A stretch of DNA of 47,357 nucleotides from Helochares maculicollis (lineage: Eukaryota > Arthropoda > Insecta > Coleoptera > Hydrophilidae): NCBI GenBank assembly GCA_033557835.1, contig JAWQRO010000234.1:1-47357 (forward strand), written 5' to 3'. A model generated the notes under the pieces. That model saw only the letters and a program-made list of their open reading frames with translations, was not told where the DNA came from and made no database searches. The first letter of the stretch is position 1, and every line of letters starts with the position of its first letter. The translations under genes were made by a program, and so were the position numbers. This document shows positions 10,327 to 21,787 of the stretch, in pieces.

Positions 10327-11623
10327 ATGGAAGGTCAACCGAAAACGGCGGACGATAAACCGGAGTTTGTGTCGCGCAGTTTCGAGGGAACCGCCCAGCA
10401 ACAAGAGAAAATTAAAGAAAATACGGCCGGCATGAAGAGAGAAGTCGATTCTTTGGATGATTTCGAACACTTGGGACATGACAGTTCGCCTCTGAAAGAA
10501 GCCGGCAGGGAAATAGGCGGCGAGATGTTGGAGAAATTTCGCTCGGAGTCCCCAACACGTGAAACACTGGGAATAATCAATAAAGGGGTGAGCGAAGTGG
10601 AGAAAACAGCGGACCATCTTGCCGGCGCGCTCAGTAGTGGTTTTGCTCCCCCGAAAAAAACTTCACCTGCTTCAGACCAACCTGCTCGATCAGGTATGGA
10701 CTCTAATCTCTTAGAAATGGGCGATGCTTTCCCGGACCGCAAAGAAGCCGACGACAAACTGGACAAGTTCCTCAGCGAGCTGTCTAGCTTCACCGCACCC
10801 AAGCAGCCCGAAAAGCCGTCTCCGGAAACCGAGAAAGAAGTAAACGACATCAAAACGGCGACGGAAAACTTCCTCCAGGGTGAATACGGGGGATATCCGA
10901 GCAATTTCGGGCACGGAGAAACCGGCGAGCAGAAATTCCTCTCGAGCAACGACCTCTTGGATCGCTACTCCGACAGCGAGCCGGAGGACGATTTCAAACC
11001 ATCTTTCGACCAAGATTTCCCCCCTAAGAAGGAACCCTTCAAGACTGACACGTTCAAAGATTTCGAAGACTTCGATCCGGAACCGTCTAAACCCGCCTCC
11101 GCATTTAAAGAATCAGAGCTTCCATCGGACCCGTTCCGCGGTTCCGACCCCTTCATGCAATCCTCAGAGTCCACCAAGTTCATGGATCCCTTCAAAGGAA
11201 GCGAGCCGTTCAAAACACCCGAACCCATGAAAATGCCGGAGTTTAAACCCGCGGAGCCTGCCAAGGCCCCAGAAGCTGCAAAAATTCCAGACGCTGTGAA
11301 GATACCCGAAACGAAAATCCCAGAAATGAAGATGCCCGAGATGAAAATGCCTGAAATGAAAATGCCTGAAGTGAACATGCCCGAAGTGAAAATGCCTGAC
11401 GTGAAAATGTCCGAAGTGAAAATGCCCGAAATTAAAATGCCCGAAATGAAAAAGCCTGAAGCGAAATTGCCAGAAGCTGTGAAAATCCCCGAACCTTCAG
11501 CACCTGCCCAAGAAATTTTCAAAGACTTCCGAGATGAAGTAGAACCACCAAAACCGGCTAGGATGGAAAAGCCAATGCCGGAAGTGGTCGGAGCGGAAGC
11601 TATGTTCTGCAAGATGGGCTTAG
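10327..11623 (+). CDS. Rtnl1: Reticulon-like protein, long-isoform first coding exon
   Basis: The ATG at 10327 follows the 5' UTR directly. The open frame gives 432 complete codons and one base before a strong donor (TTAG|GTGAGT), so the exon ends in phase 1. The frame continues to 11673 only by reading into the intron. The encoded N-terminal region is acidic, polar and predicted disordered. It has no signal peptide and should face the cytosol. Visible motifs are an LC3-interacting-like core 'DDFEHL' (residues 44-49), DPF motifs at 268-270, 274-276 and 287-289, and pentapeptide repeats at 325-384. Assignment to reticulon rests on exact phase joining to 28951 and then to the reticulon domain at 46252. 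Composition near 50% GC contrasts with the flanks. Long reverse-strand frames over this exon are shadows. Confidence 0.9.
11299..11478 (+). repeat. Rtnl1: 15-bp coding minisatellite (K-M-P-E-x pentapeptides)
   Basis: Twelve tandem 15-bp units encode pentapeptides of the pattern K-[MI]-P-[ED]-[MVIA], for example KMPEM and KMPEV, at residues 325-384. One unit has N for K, one has S for P and one has K for M. The array keeps the frame and is likely variable in length between alleles. Confidence 0.95.
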
Positions 11624-12399
11624 GTGAGTGTTGGCTATTTTTGTATAACGTGCTTTGCATTTTTACAGCATGAGCAAATTATATGATGATGTATTTGGCC
11701 TAACAAGGTGCATGAATAATGAATTAGCCTTTCTTCTAATAATAGCCGTGCCCTACACCGCGTACACCTTATTATTTCATGCCTAATCATATCTGTCTCT
11801 AGTTTTTTTTTGTTAATTTGACCAACCGTCATAGTTGTCCCAACATTTGTGCATCGCATTCGAGTCGATTCGATTCGAAAATCACGATTTCAATAGAATT
11901 GTACGTTCTAAAAATCATAAAGCCTCACTCACTGTTCGTAAAAATACGCATTGAAAAAAGAGCATGATCTAGTTATTTTTAGTGGCAAATGCAACCGCGA
12001 AAAGAAAAATAAAATGCTGTAGCGTAGAGAGAATCAATGAGCCGTTGCTGTCGAAGTTGTCTGGATGGAATTCCGTAGGTAGGTGCGAAAAGACCCAGTT
12101 CAATGCTTTTTGCGATTGAGAACGACTTCATGAGTCATCCACTTGCTAAAAATACGGTACGTGATTGGAAGTATCATTTAAAAGACGTTATGTCTTAAAG
12201 ACATATTAATCATCTATAGGCGATAAACCATGTGAACCCATTTAGTCCACTTAGGTAGATTTTAGATAGTTGCCGAATGTCGAGCTTGATTTGCAACTTG
12301 CATACAAATTTAGCACATTTGTTGTCTATTATAGGCAATAAGATTTCCCAGACGAATTTTATTGCTAGTGCAAAGTTTCAACAGGCTTAGTAGACCTAA
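11624..12399. other. Start of the large first intron
   Basis: GTGAGT donor at 11624. Beyond it the sequence becomes AT-rich at once and no further feature is recognised. Confidence 0.6.
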
Positions 12400-13800
12400 A
12401 CTTATTTTCAGATTTCCAAGCAATTATACTATACTAAAGATTAACACTTACCCGCAGTTTCGCTTGCTTGCATTTTAGAATTTGCTTGCTTTTCTTCCAA
12501 ACCAGCTATAAACTTCGTATTTCAATGGTCAAATTATCAGGAGTTTAACCTTTTATGTGTGTTAGTGTTAAGGTTCAATTTATTATTGTCTACACCAAAG
12601 ATTCATTTTTTACAGTTTAATGCAATAATTACTTAAAACTTCGATGATTCGCCCACTATTGCTTTACTATTATTAGTAAATTAGTAACACTTCATCCTGA
12701 AGGTATTTTCTGCGGTGTAAGAATAAATGTTGCTACCTTAAAATTTCTACCATCATTCTCTAAAGCGGAATCTTTTATCTATTGCCTGTACCATGTACTC
12801 TGGCTCGAAGATTAATTGAGAAATGTGGTAAAATTTAATTATTGTAAATTCAATTGGGTACCATAATGGTGTATATCAATCTTGAACCCCAACCGACTTC
12901 TTATAGTTTTAATAATTTTATTCCTTTTAAGCTGCGAGTATGACATATGATTATAATCAAAGGAGTTTACTTGAATTCGCATATTTCTTTACTTTCATAG
13001 CAAATTACAAACTTATTTCATTCATGCCTATGATGAAGGACTTATAACTACAGACATATATTAAAACTTCATTTTATCCCTTCAGCTTTTTATTAAATAA
13101 TTTTTTAACTTCAAATCTTAGTTTTTTTAATCATTTGATTCACATGGAATTTTTGATTTATCAGAATGTTTTCAAACCCTCTCTTTTAGAGTTATATAGT
13201 CAAATAATTATGTTTTAAAGCTTTGTTTATCTGATGCGATTCCTAGTACTAAATTATATTCCTTACAAAAAGTTCATTTATACTATAGTCAATTCAGATG
13301 TTAGTATAAAAAAATGGAAGTTATTAAGTTGCTTTGATACAGCTGCAAATAAAGTCAGGAGACTGAAATGATGAGTGGTGTCTATGATTTCGAAGCCAAT
13401 TACGCGTAATTCTTAATTCCATTCTTCTATTTTCAATTTCAAAGATGTGCATATTGTCTAAAATGTCTGTAAACTTATGGGAACGACTTAAGTAGATTGA
13501 AATGTTAGCAAACACGCTGAACTACGCGTGGTTAAAAAGAAATATTATGGTTTGATAACCCGTAACTTAACGCAAAAACATGATGAAATGGATTTCCATT
13601 TTAAATGCTTTTTTCAAACGACACGAGACATGGATACATTCTGTAATAGTGTGCAACAACTAAATCTAAATTAGAACTCATAGCCAGAAGGGTTTTGCTA
13701 TGCTTTTTGAAAATCTTCGATTCCTAGACCATAAAGGCAATTTGTCAAAGAAATTTTACTGCCTTGGAGCTGGTGATTTAGACTGGGTATTGATGAGTCA
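12400..13800. repeat. Diverged tandem duplication, unit 1
   Basis: The blocks near 12430-12680 and 13250-13600 reappear in the same order in unit 2 (13810-14690). Shared words include 'GTTGCTTTGATACAGCT', 'TTTAATTCCATTCTT' (TTAATTCCATTCTT here), 'TCTAAAATGTC' and 'ACTATTGCTTT'. The middle part of unit 1 (about 12690-13240) is absent from unit 2. Confidence 0.7.
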
Positions 13801-14690
13801 CTCAGTCAGCCAAGACATTTTCTTTTCTATATTTAGATAACATGCAACTACCCCCAGCTTCGTTGGCTTGTATTTTAGGATTTGCTGAGTTTATTTTCTT
13901 AGCACCTATGATATGAATACACTTCGAATTATAATTATCAAACTCTCATTGATATTGCTATAAATAATTTAACTCTAGATGTACTTGCTATTATAAAGAC
14001 TTATTATGGTCTACGCCAGAGATTCACTATTTGTCAAAATGGAAAACTTGAAGTCTGCTAGTATTTAATTTTATTGTAATAATTAGTAGTAAGGTAAATG
14101 ATTCGTTTACTATTGCTTTGCTTTTATCTGTAAACTATTAGGTTGGTGCATAATTATTGCGACTTTTTTTCATTGGTTTCATCTAGAGTTATTGAAGTGC
14201 CAGTTTTTTTACAACACCGCTAATTAAATTAAATTACATTCCATACTAAAAAACATAATTTCGAATCAGTTTTGGATGTAAAAAATTGAAGTCAACAGAA
14301 AGATTCCTATATTTTGATGAGTTGCTTTGATACAGCTAAAAATGTATCAGGTGGCTGATATTCTGAATTATGTCTATGAATCCGAAACCGCCACAGCCGA
14401 TTTTGGGTTCTTTAATTCCATTCTTGTATTTTCGATTTGAATGAATTTCATAGTACAAGTAGGTCCGTCGTCTAAAATGTCGATAAAATTATGGAAAAGA
14501 CTAAACATTTGGCATGTTCCCAGTTGTATTATAGCTCAGAAGTTAAAAAAAGACCACACAACAACTATATCACCTGAATGGTTAAAGAAATACTTTGCTT
14601 TGGTTTAAGGTAATTATACCAAAAATGATTAAGAATAAAATTTCCATCTAAAACGCTTTGGTCAGATTCTTTTCTTGGATGGTGACTGGC
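13801..14690. repeat. Diverged tandem duplication, unit 2
   Basis: It aligns with 12400-13600 in two blocks. Where the middle segment should be, about 80 bases starting with a mariner terminus stand instead (14138-14215). The unit opens after a direct 'GAGTCACTCAGTCAG' and a 'CCAGCTTCGTTGGCTTGTAT' block, which is also loosely recalled at 38770-38830. Confidence 0.7.
14138..14215 (+). mobile_element. Solo irritans-type mariner terminus
   Basis: It begins after TA at 14136-14137 with TTAGGTTGGTGCATAATTAT and continues with ATTGCGACTTTTT, nearly the same as the ends of the elements at 435 and 22756. No partner terminus lies nearby and no transposase follows, so this is a truncated remnant. Confidence 0.85.
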
Positions 14691-16322
14691 CATGAGAAAT
14701 GAATTAGATATCTTTTATCTATTGTGCCAAGTCTATCTGTCTAAACTCCTTCTATACAATAAAATAAGAAATTAGGACATCTGTGCCAAAAACGGGATTC
14801 TTTCAACCCAACGACTAAATAGAAACCGTCAGAGTTGTAAAACAGAAAATGTGTTAAATCCAGGGTACGCAATTCTATGGAGGCTTACCAAAAACTTTGG
14901 AAGCTTAGTTAAGAAATGTTGATGGTTTCATTTTACCGTTAGAATCTTGTACCAAGTGGAGTCTATCTTTTGTTATCATTTCTATTTTCAACTTTCTAAA
15001 GCAATAAAGGTCTCTTAATTATTCTGATACATTTATAATAGCAATAATTTCTAAGACAAAATGTATGACGCATCTTTGGCATATATCTAATAATCCTAAT
15101 GATGTTAAATAAATCCAACACTATTAATTCGTATAAACTTTATTGTTATAAAAGTACAATTTTTTCCCTAAAATCATGTTTATCTCATGTTTCAAATTAA
15201 ATTTCTTCTAATAATCCTATTATTCAAACAGATTAAAGAAATTAGTATAATATTACAATCTTGAGAAACGTTAAGTCATGAACACCGATAAATTTTGAAC
15301 TGTTTTCTAAACGCTAATTGCAGATCCTTCTAAATCTAAAACTTAAATTTTGCTCAAGTTAGACTTTAACAAGCTGTAATATGGCAATTCTTTTTACTAA
15401 ATTTCTGTGTTTAAGTAAACACATAACGTCTGGTGGCAATTGAGAAGCAGTCTAGTAAATTAATCACCAGACGCAGAACTGTGGAAATGACCCGATATAC
15501 TATTTTTTGATTTAATTTCTCTGGAGAAAACAGGCACAAATTACTAAACATTTCTAGTAAGTAACTCTGCAGTTTCTCTATTTAAATTAAGTTGTAAAAT
15601 TGATGCATTTAGGATGAATATTTAACCAATTTTAGAGTGAAAGATGTAAGAAGTTGCTTATAAGCTACATATTTGGTACTAAGAATTAGTTGTATTTAAA
15701 ATTTCCCGGTACAGCTGGGTCCTTTTTAAAAGAATCCAATGAATCTAATAATTTTATTATAGTCAATTAGATTTTAGAACACCTAATAAAACATCATTTC
15801 TGTCCTGTTTTTCTCGAACTAAATATCTTTTTAACAAACATAATATAATTTGACTTTGGATTAAAGGACATTTTTACATATCTATTAGTTTTGCATAGTT
15901 TGGAGTAACTCGTGACTTTTGGACGTGCTTAGAATGGGTTGTTGACTTTAGTATTCAGATAGCTTAAGTTGAAATACATTATTTGTTTACACTTCCATTG
16001 TATAAAAGATAGGGTCTATAACCCTAAATTTGGTAATATCGCCTAAGGACTACTTATAAAAGTTTTGAGGTCATATTATCCATTTTAATAAGCAAAATAC
16101 TTCAAATCAAATACCTTCTTTACTTTAAGTTCTTCCAAATGTCTTTTATGAAAGATTCCGTTATATTCAAAATTTGTTAAACAGTATTAATTTGCCAAAA
16201 GACTGCCACTTGTAATTACGGATGTGAGGCAAGACCGCCTTTAGATTAAAACTTAGTGTCTGTAAATTTCAACACCTTATTATTAATTTTAATTTTTAAC
16301 GACTCTCTTCTCTTTTCATCTC
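14691..16322. other. AT-rich intron sequence
   Basis: Nothing recognised: no open frame of note, no clear repeat ends. Confidence 0.5.
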
Positions 16323-16499
16323 CTAAAATTGATGAAGTATGGAAAGACGATTAATTTCATTATTCATTGCTTCGAGAAAAACCAAATTTTCAATTTTGTT
16401 ACTTGTAACAGGAGCATTTAAAATAACGCTATTTTTACTGTGTAAAAAACCACTCTTTGCGTGCTCTGAGTTAAATGATCGGAAAACGAAATAATTTTT

Positions 16500-17018
16500 T
16501 CTGAGATTATCGCAAATGTTGGCTTCAGTGAAAGAGTGAGGCACCCACACATCGAGTGTGCTCGCAAATTTGAGCTCTTGTATATCACCCTGAACGATTC
16601 ACAATGGCTTCTGGATACTTTCAGCTATTTCCCTATGTGATACGTGGGGATTAACGATAATTAAATCTTTTACCTCGGACACAATTTCTTTTGGTTGTCC
16701 TGAACTGGGAGCGCCCACTACGGAAAAGTCGCCAATAGAACATCTTTTAAATCATTTCTGGCAAGTTCCCTCATTTGGTCCGTTTACTTTATAGCCAGCG
16801 TTTATTTTTCGGCTGGCTTTAGCAGCCGATTGCCATTTTCGGAAATAAAACAGCAAAATATGTCTAAAATTTTCATTTTCACTCACGTTTTTCACTTATT
16901 AAATCTTATTAAACTGTTTAAAGAAGAGGTAGGTTAGTGTTTGAAGAGAATCTACATCATGAGAAATGATGATAGGTAAACTAACAAATTAAGCGAACGA
17001 ACTTTCCGAACAACCCAA
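16500..17018 (-). mobile_element. 5' fragment of a mariner (same family as 26642-27853)
   Basis: On the reverse strand it starts at 17018 with TTGGGTTGTTCGGAAAGTTC, next to TA at 17019-17020. After a leader of roughly 160 bases it encodes, with shifts, the mariner helix-turn-helix region ('SRKINAGYKVNGPNEGTCQK', 'DLIIVNPHVSHREIAESI'), then 'WVPHSFTEANI' at about 16550-16518, which is the conserved inter-domain motif. After that the match to mariner stops. The open frame running on to 16323 does not look like mariner, so the copy is truncated there. The catalytic domain is absent. Confidence 0.8.
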
Positions 17019-17154
17019 TAAATTACAGGCATTTTTATAAAATGTCTTATCACCCCTTAACCTTTTCTTATTGAATACTCAAGAATTGGCCTATTTGCCA
17101 GCTTAATTAACTTTTTGATCTACAGCATCAATAGTAGTTGAAATATTGATAACT

Positions 17155-17435
17155 CCATTAAATTACCTCTCACCCCATTTTGAGGTGCATTTTAGAAAAA
17201 TGGGGTCGTATCTATATTTTAGCTTTCATAGGAGTAAAAGCAGACAACATTTTAAGCTCCAATGTACCCTTTTAAAAATTGCAACTTTGAAAAACTGCCA
17301 AACTTTGGGCTCCAAAACTTGGGACGAAAATTCTAAAAGTTTAATTTTCATGTCTGTTGTATTTTTAGGTTTTGAGATACAAAACTTCATAATTACACAT
17401 TTAACCCCCGTTTTCGCGCGTATCCAAGAAATTTC
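17155..17435 (+). repeat. Dispersed repeat family B, copy 1
   Basis: It aligns with 36285-36500. Both contain an 'ATGTCTGTTGTATTTTTAGG'-like block (ATATCTGTAGTATTTTTAG in the partner) followed by TTTTGAGATA and a C-rich 'AACC..CATTTTC..CC' segment. The 128-codon frame over 17146-17532 crosses the repeat boundary and resembles no known protein, so I treat it as chance. Confidence 0.6.
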
Positions 17436-17539
17436 ACTGTCTGAGCTTCGGCAGTTTGAGCTGAGTGCTGATGAGTCAGTAAATCACAACAGAGGGAATA
17501 TTTTAAACTATGTAAAACTGGTAGTTGTTTAAAAGTTTT

Positions 17540-20500
17540 CTTATATTCTAATGCCTCATTATGTTATGTTATATTACCAAATATGCAGTTTATAATCAAG
17601 TTCTTAAAATTTTTATCGCTCAAATTGGTTAAATATGCTACCTAAATATACCCATTTATGAGTTTCAGTATAATAGAATAACTGCAGAACTACTTATTAG
17701 AAACTAGGCATCGTCATGTCTCTTCTGTCCTGTCTGCAAACTCTGAAGGCTTCTGTTCAACGTTTTAATTCAAATGCTCTAATTTTTGACGAGGTTTACG
17801 TTTAGTATTTCACTAAATAGAAGCAGCGAATGGTTGATAATTCTTTTTTATTTCAATCAGATGTACAGCAAAAGCTTTTGTTGCTACTAGTCTTGCTGTT
17901 ATATATCCAATTTTCCATTTCTAGACACCATTCGTTTTAGAAAAGAGTCGAATTAATACCGTTTTAATAAAACAATTTACTCTATACTATAAATTTTATT
18001 AGCTAAGAACTCCCAATTTCTTTCATACGAAAACTGCAGTGCTTTAATATGCGTACAAACAATATGAAACCTCTTTAAACCTTTTTAAAAGTGAGAATAG
18101 TAATGCGAGCTAATATATCATTTTGTTTAAAAAAATACAAAAAGCGGTAGCGCGCAATGTAGGGAAGCCATTGAACGGATTTATACTATTTATAACTTAT
18201 TTTCAGAAGTAAATAAGTTTCTACGTTAGACTACATCAATCCACTCTTTTCCTAATTGATTCAAAACATGGTTGGTAGGAAGCTTAGATACTTGTGAATT
18301 TGATATCTCCACGCTGAAAAATTATTTATGATGCAGTCTTTTATCTGTTGACGTCAGTGGGCAAGAAAAGCGAATCTATTTTCTACTATTTGAATACTCC
18401 AGGGTCCTAAATTTCCTATCGCCGCAATTACGTTTACATTTTTAAATTGAATTATTCTTCCAACTTCCTTCAGTTTTAATTTTATCAATATGAAATTCGC
18501 TTCCGAAAGTGTGAAACATCTAGGGTGTCTGGACGTCTCATAAAATTTTGTTCTTTGCTTCCCTACTAGTATAAAGCCCATCCAAGCCCATGAGAAAAGG
18601 CTTTCTGCGTTGTCAGAGGACGTGTTTTTGCTGCAGTATTAGAGGTTTTGTGAAAATCAATAGAGTCTGCGTTTGAAATGTAATTTTCCTTTCTATCTCG
18701 CTTTAGCTAGTGACTCATGCATCGTCTCGTTTATGGCGCCTTTGATGGTCTGAACCTAAAGGCAGGCGATGCAAAGTCTGCGGAAGGCTTTAAAAGTGTT
18801 AAATTAAATATTCTATTTTGTAAAGTACATCCAATTGTTTGCTTATTTAACCATACCTTGTATTTCATGAGAACAGTTATGAGTTCCATGATTTAACAGT
18901 TTCCATTCACCGTCTGCAAAAGGTTGTGCTATTCAGTGCAGAACTATTAAATGCGCGAGTCACGCTTACAAACTCTTCCTAATGCTGCAGTTCACGAAGA
19001 TTCCTCGCTTTTATACAAAAATCCAGCGAGTCATCGAACCATAATAGGTGGATGCACTTGCTTATTTTTAGGCGGTCCAAATTTTACAGAAGCTTGTTTT
19101 ATTTAAAGCAAAAAATGTCGGCTCTAATAAACATTCCGCCTACTCATGTACCTGTTTAAAGCAATAAACAAAATGGTCTAGGCCTAAAGGAGTGAACATC
19201 ATAATTTAGAACAATTAGACACACCTATGATTCTTATCTTAATTTATTGTGTTTACGAGTTGTGCACTTTGCTAACGATAAACCGCGATTTAGGTATTTA
19301 CTGATCCTAAAATAATTGTCCTTCAATAAACTCTCCACTTTGCTAATACCAAGTTAATTTCTTGTGTTTGTATCGCCATCGTCATCGTTATTTCCAGTGT
19401 TGACTCATGCAGATAGACGCAATTATTTTTAAATTTAACAGGTACAGCTCCTCATTCACCTAAACATACAATGGGATTGCTGAGGTCACATCTAATTTAT
19501 GTAAGCCAAAAACCTCGAACTTGCAAGAGTTTAATCGAAATGGTTTTTCAAAAAGTAACTGCTATTTTAACGATTGCGTAGCTAAGGGAGGACAAGGAAA
19601 TGCAGCCGTTGACGGAAGTTTCATGTCTCAGATCAATAACTACTAATTGCAATTTACCCCCTTTTGCACGCAATGCAGCTCAAACGCACAACCTACCGAT
19701 TGAAAAAGCAATTTTCCTTCAGTCTTATTATGATGACTGGCTGAACGAGCACATCATAAATAAAATTGCAAATGGAAACTTACCTTGAATCTTGCAAAGA
19801 TCATGAATAAATGACGGTACTAAGAACCCAAACGGTCACAACTCAAAACGCAATTAAACTATTTTCATACAACTAACAACACTAATACTATACTTGCATT
19901 GCTAGTAATAAAGATAAATTGAAGAATTAACATTTCATGCAATATTCGATAAGATAGTGTTTTTTTCGAAACTTGGCAAACACTAAAATACCAAAATGAG
20001 TAATCACTCTTAGACTTCTCTGACATTGTTGTGAAGGGTGTCCAATTATATTCACAAATTTTTGCCCATATGTTATCACGTAGTTACATGCTGCATAACA
20101 TGTTAACATGTTTTTTAAACAAATCAGTATTTAACGGCGGACGCTGTTTTCCTATTGCTAAGCGGAGAACTTCGCTCGTTTTATATTGCAAAGTTATGGG
20201 AACCGATCTATTAATAAAACAAGTAGGAGATATAAAATTCATTTCGTATGATGCGTCTTTTATATCTTTTCAGTGTTGGGTGTCCATAGAAACGATTCGA
20301 GACACTTCGAGTTGGTTTTTTAAGAAAATGGTTTTATTTTTGTTTTGCTTTGAATTTTTAACAAAACTGTTTTAGAAGGAAAAATTATCGTTTTCCTTTG
20401 CATTATTATGAAAAAAAGCTTGTCATTATAACCAACAAAGCGTTCACTAAGTCTCGCCTTACCACACACGTTTGGCCTTGTGAAAAGTCCATTTGTCCCC

Positions 20501-20820
20501 TTATTGGGCGAATCTAGTTGATAAATTAATCTAACTTAATGTAAGAATCTTATGTTTATGCTGTTCTTGATTTAATTAAAGTATTAAATAATTTTTATGG
20601 ATTAAGGCTATTTTTGAAATTTTTTTTAACAAAATCACTCCCAGAAAAGTTTATATGAACATTTTAATAGTGGTTGGTTTCATGTTAGGTTTCAATTGAT
20701 CGTATGGTCAGGAAAAAATGTCAACAAGACTAGCGATTCAGTCAATTATAGAATAATCGTTTGAATATATAGTATATTTCATAATATATAGATATACAAA
20801 TTAAGTAAATTTTTACAATC
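17540..20820. other. Long AT-rich intron stretch
   Basis: No gene, transposon end or clear repeat is recognised. A slightly less AT-rich patch at 19560-19790 has a 62-codon frame without recognisable motifs. Confidence 0.45.
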
Positions 20821-20829
20821 CCGTATACT

Positions 20830-21290
20830 AAATTTGGTATAGTACTTTTATGATAAAATCGTAAATCTGTATCAACTTTTTGGACACGTATCACCTGATG
20901 ATACATTTTTTAAAATATTCCTAGTAAACTAGGCGTTCACGTGGAACTCTTGACTTAATATATAATAATATATAATATTAAAAAACTGTTTTATATAGAG
21001 TTTCAATCTAAACATAGAAAAAATTTTTTTTAAAAATGCAGCTTTTAACAAACAATTCGGCTGGGATGCTGTAGGATCAATTATAACCGTGAAGAACGTG
21101 CTTATGCGTAGTTTCTACCGGATTATCGAGTTAAAAATGTACAAAAATTATCAAAATTTAAAAAATTAACTGTCATGATTTAGTAATATAAATTTAATTG
21201 CCGGAGTTAACTTTTCATTTATGACAATTGATTTTTAATCAATCTGATTCGAATAAAATAAATAATATGGTATTGTTATAAACCTAGGAA
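20830..21290 (+). repeat. Dispersed repeat family A, copy 2
   Basis: It shares with 32860-33440 'CTGTATCAACTTTT', 'GATGCTG', an 'ACCGTGAA.AACGC/G.CTTAT' block and the 3' block 'GAATAAAATAAATAAT'. It lacks the tRNA-like module seen in the 33.3 kb copy. Confidence 0.65.
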
Positions 21291-21341
21291 AAATTGCAAT
21301 TTGTAATAAAAATATATCATAAAGGTTGTCAGCTTGTCCAA

Positions 21342-21785
21342 GTCAGTCAAAATATTGCTTACATTACCCAATGAGATACCTAGGGCTTCTACTGAATCTC
21401 TTTCAGTCACTCGACTATTTTCCAATACAATATACTACCTTTTTTTAAATGTCTGGTGTTGTTGCTGTTTTTGAACGTCCTTAACGTAGAACATCTTGAG
21501 GGCTTGTACGACCACGTTTAAATTTAGTAACCCATCTTTCTACTATACTAATTCAAGACGAAGAGTCCTTGCACACTTTCAACATTTGTTCCTTAATTTC
21601 CTTTGCGTTTGAACTTTCCAAAAATAATAATGCAATCACAGCACGATACTTGATTTTCTCATTATAAAAAATACTGTGACATGTCGATACAAAATGGCTT
21701 GTAAACAAAGAATAATTTGACGGTTTGAAATAGGCCAGTAGCAACGCCTCGTCTTATCGAACCGAAAACCTCATGAACAACTTAA
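21342..21785 (-). mobile_element. 5' fragment of the 39319-40501 mariner family
   Basis: It aligns over about 440 bases with the right part of 39319-40501, including 'CAGTCAAAATATTGCTTACA', 'GATACCTAGGGCTTCTACT' (GATGCCT... in the partner) and 'ATACTGTGACA'. Its terminus, ...GAACAACTTAA at 21785, abuts the TA at 21786-21787, which is also the left target TA of the next mariner. Only the N-terminal coding part is present. Confidence 0.85.
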
Positions 21786-21787
21786 TA

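Noticed and set aside
10335..11660. Long reverse-strand open frames (204 and 231 codons) over the long first exon
   Set aside because: They are antisense to a well-supported exon, and the repetitive S-G-I-F pattern is just the complement of the 15-bp coding repeat.
17146..17532. 128-codon forward frame
   Set aside because: It overlaps a dispersed repeat whose second copy lacks the frame, and no motif is recognisable.
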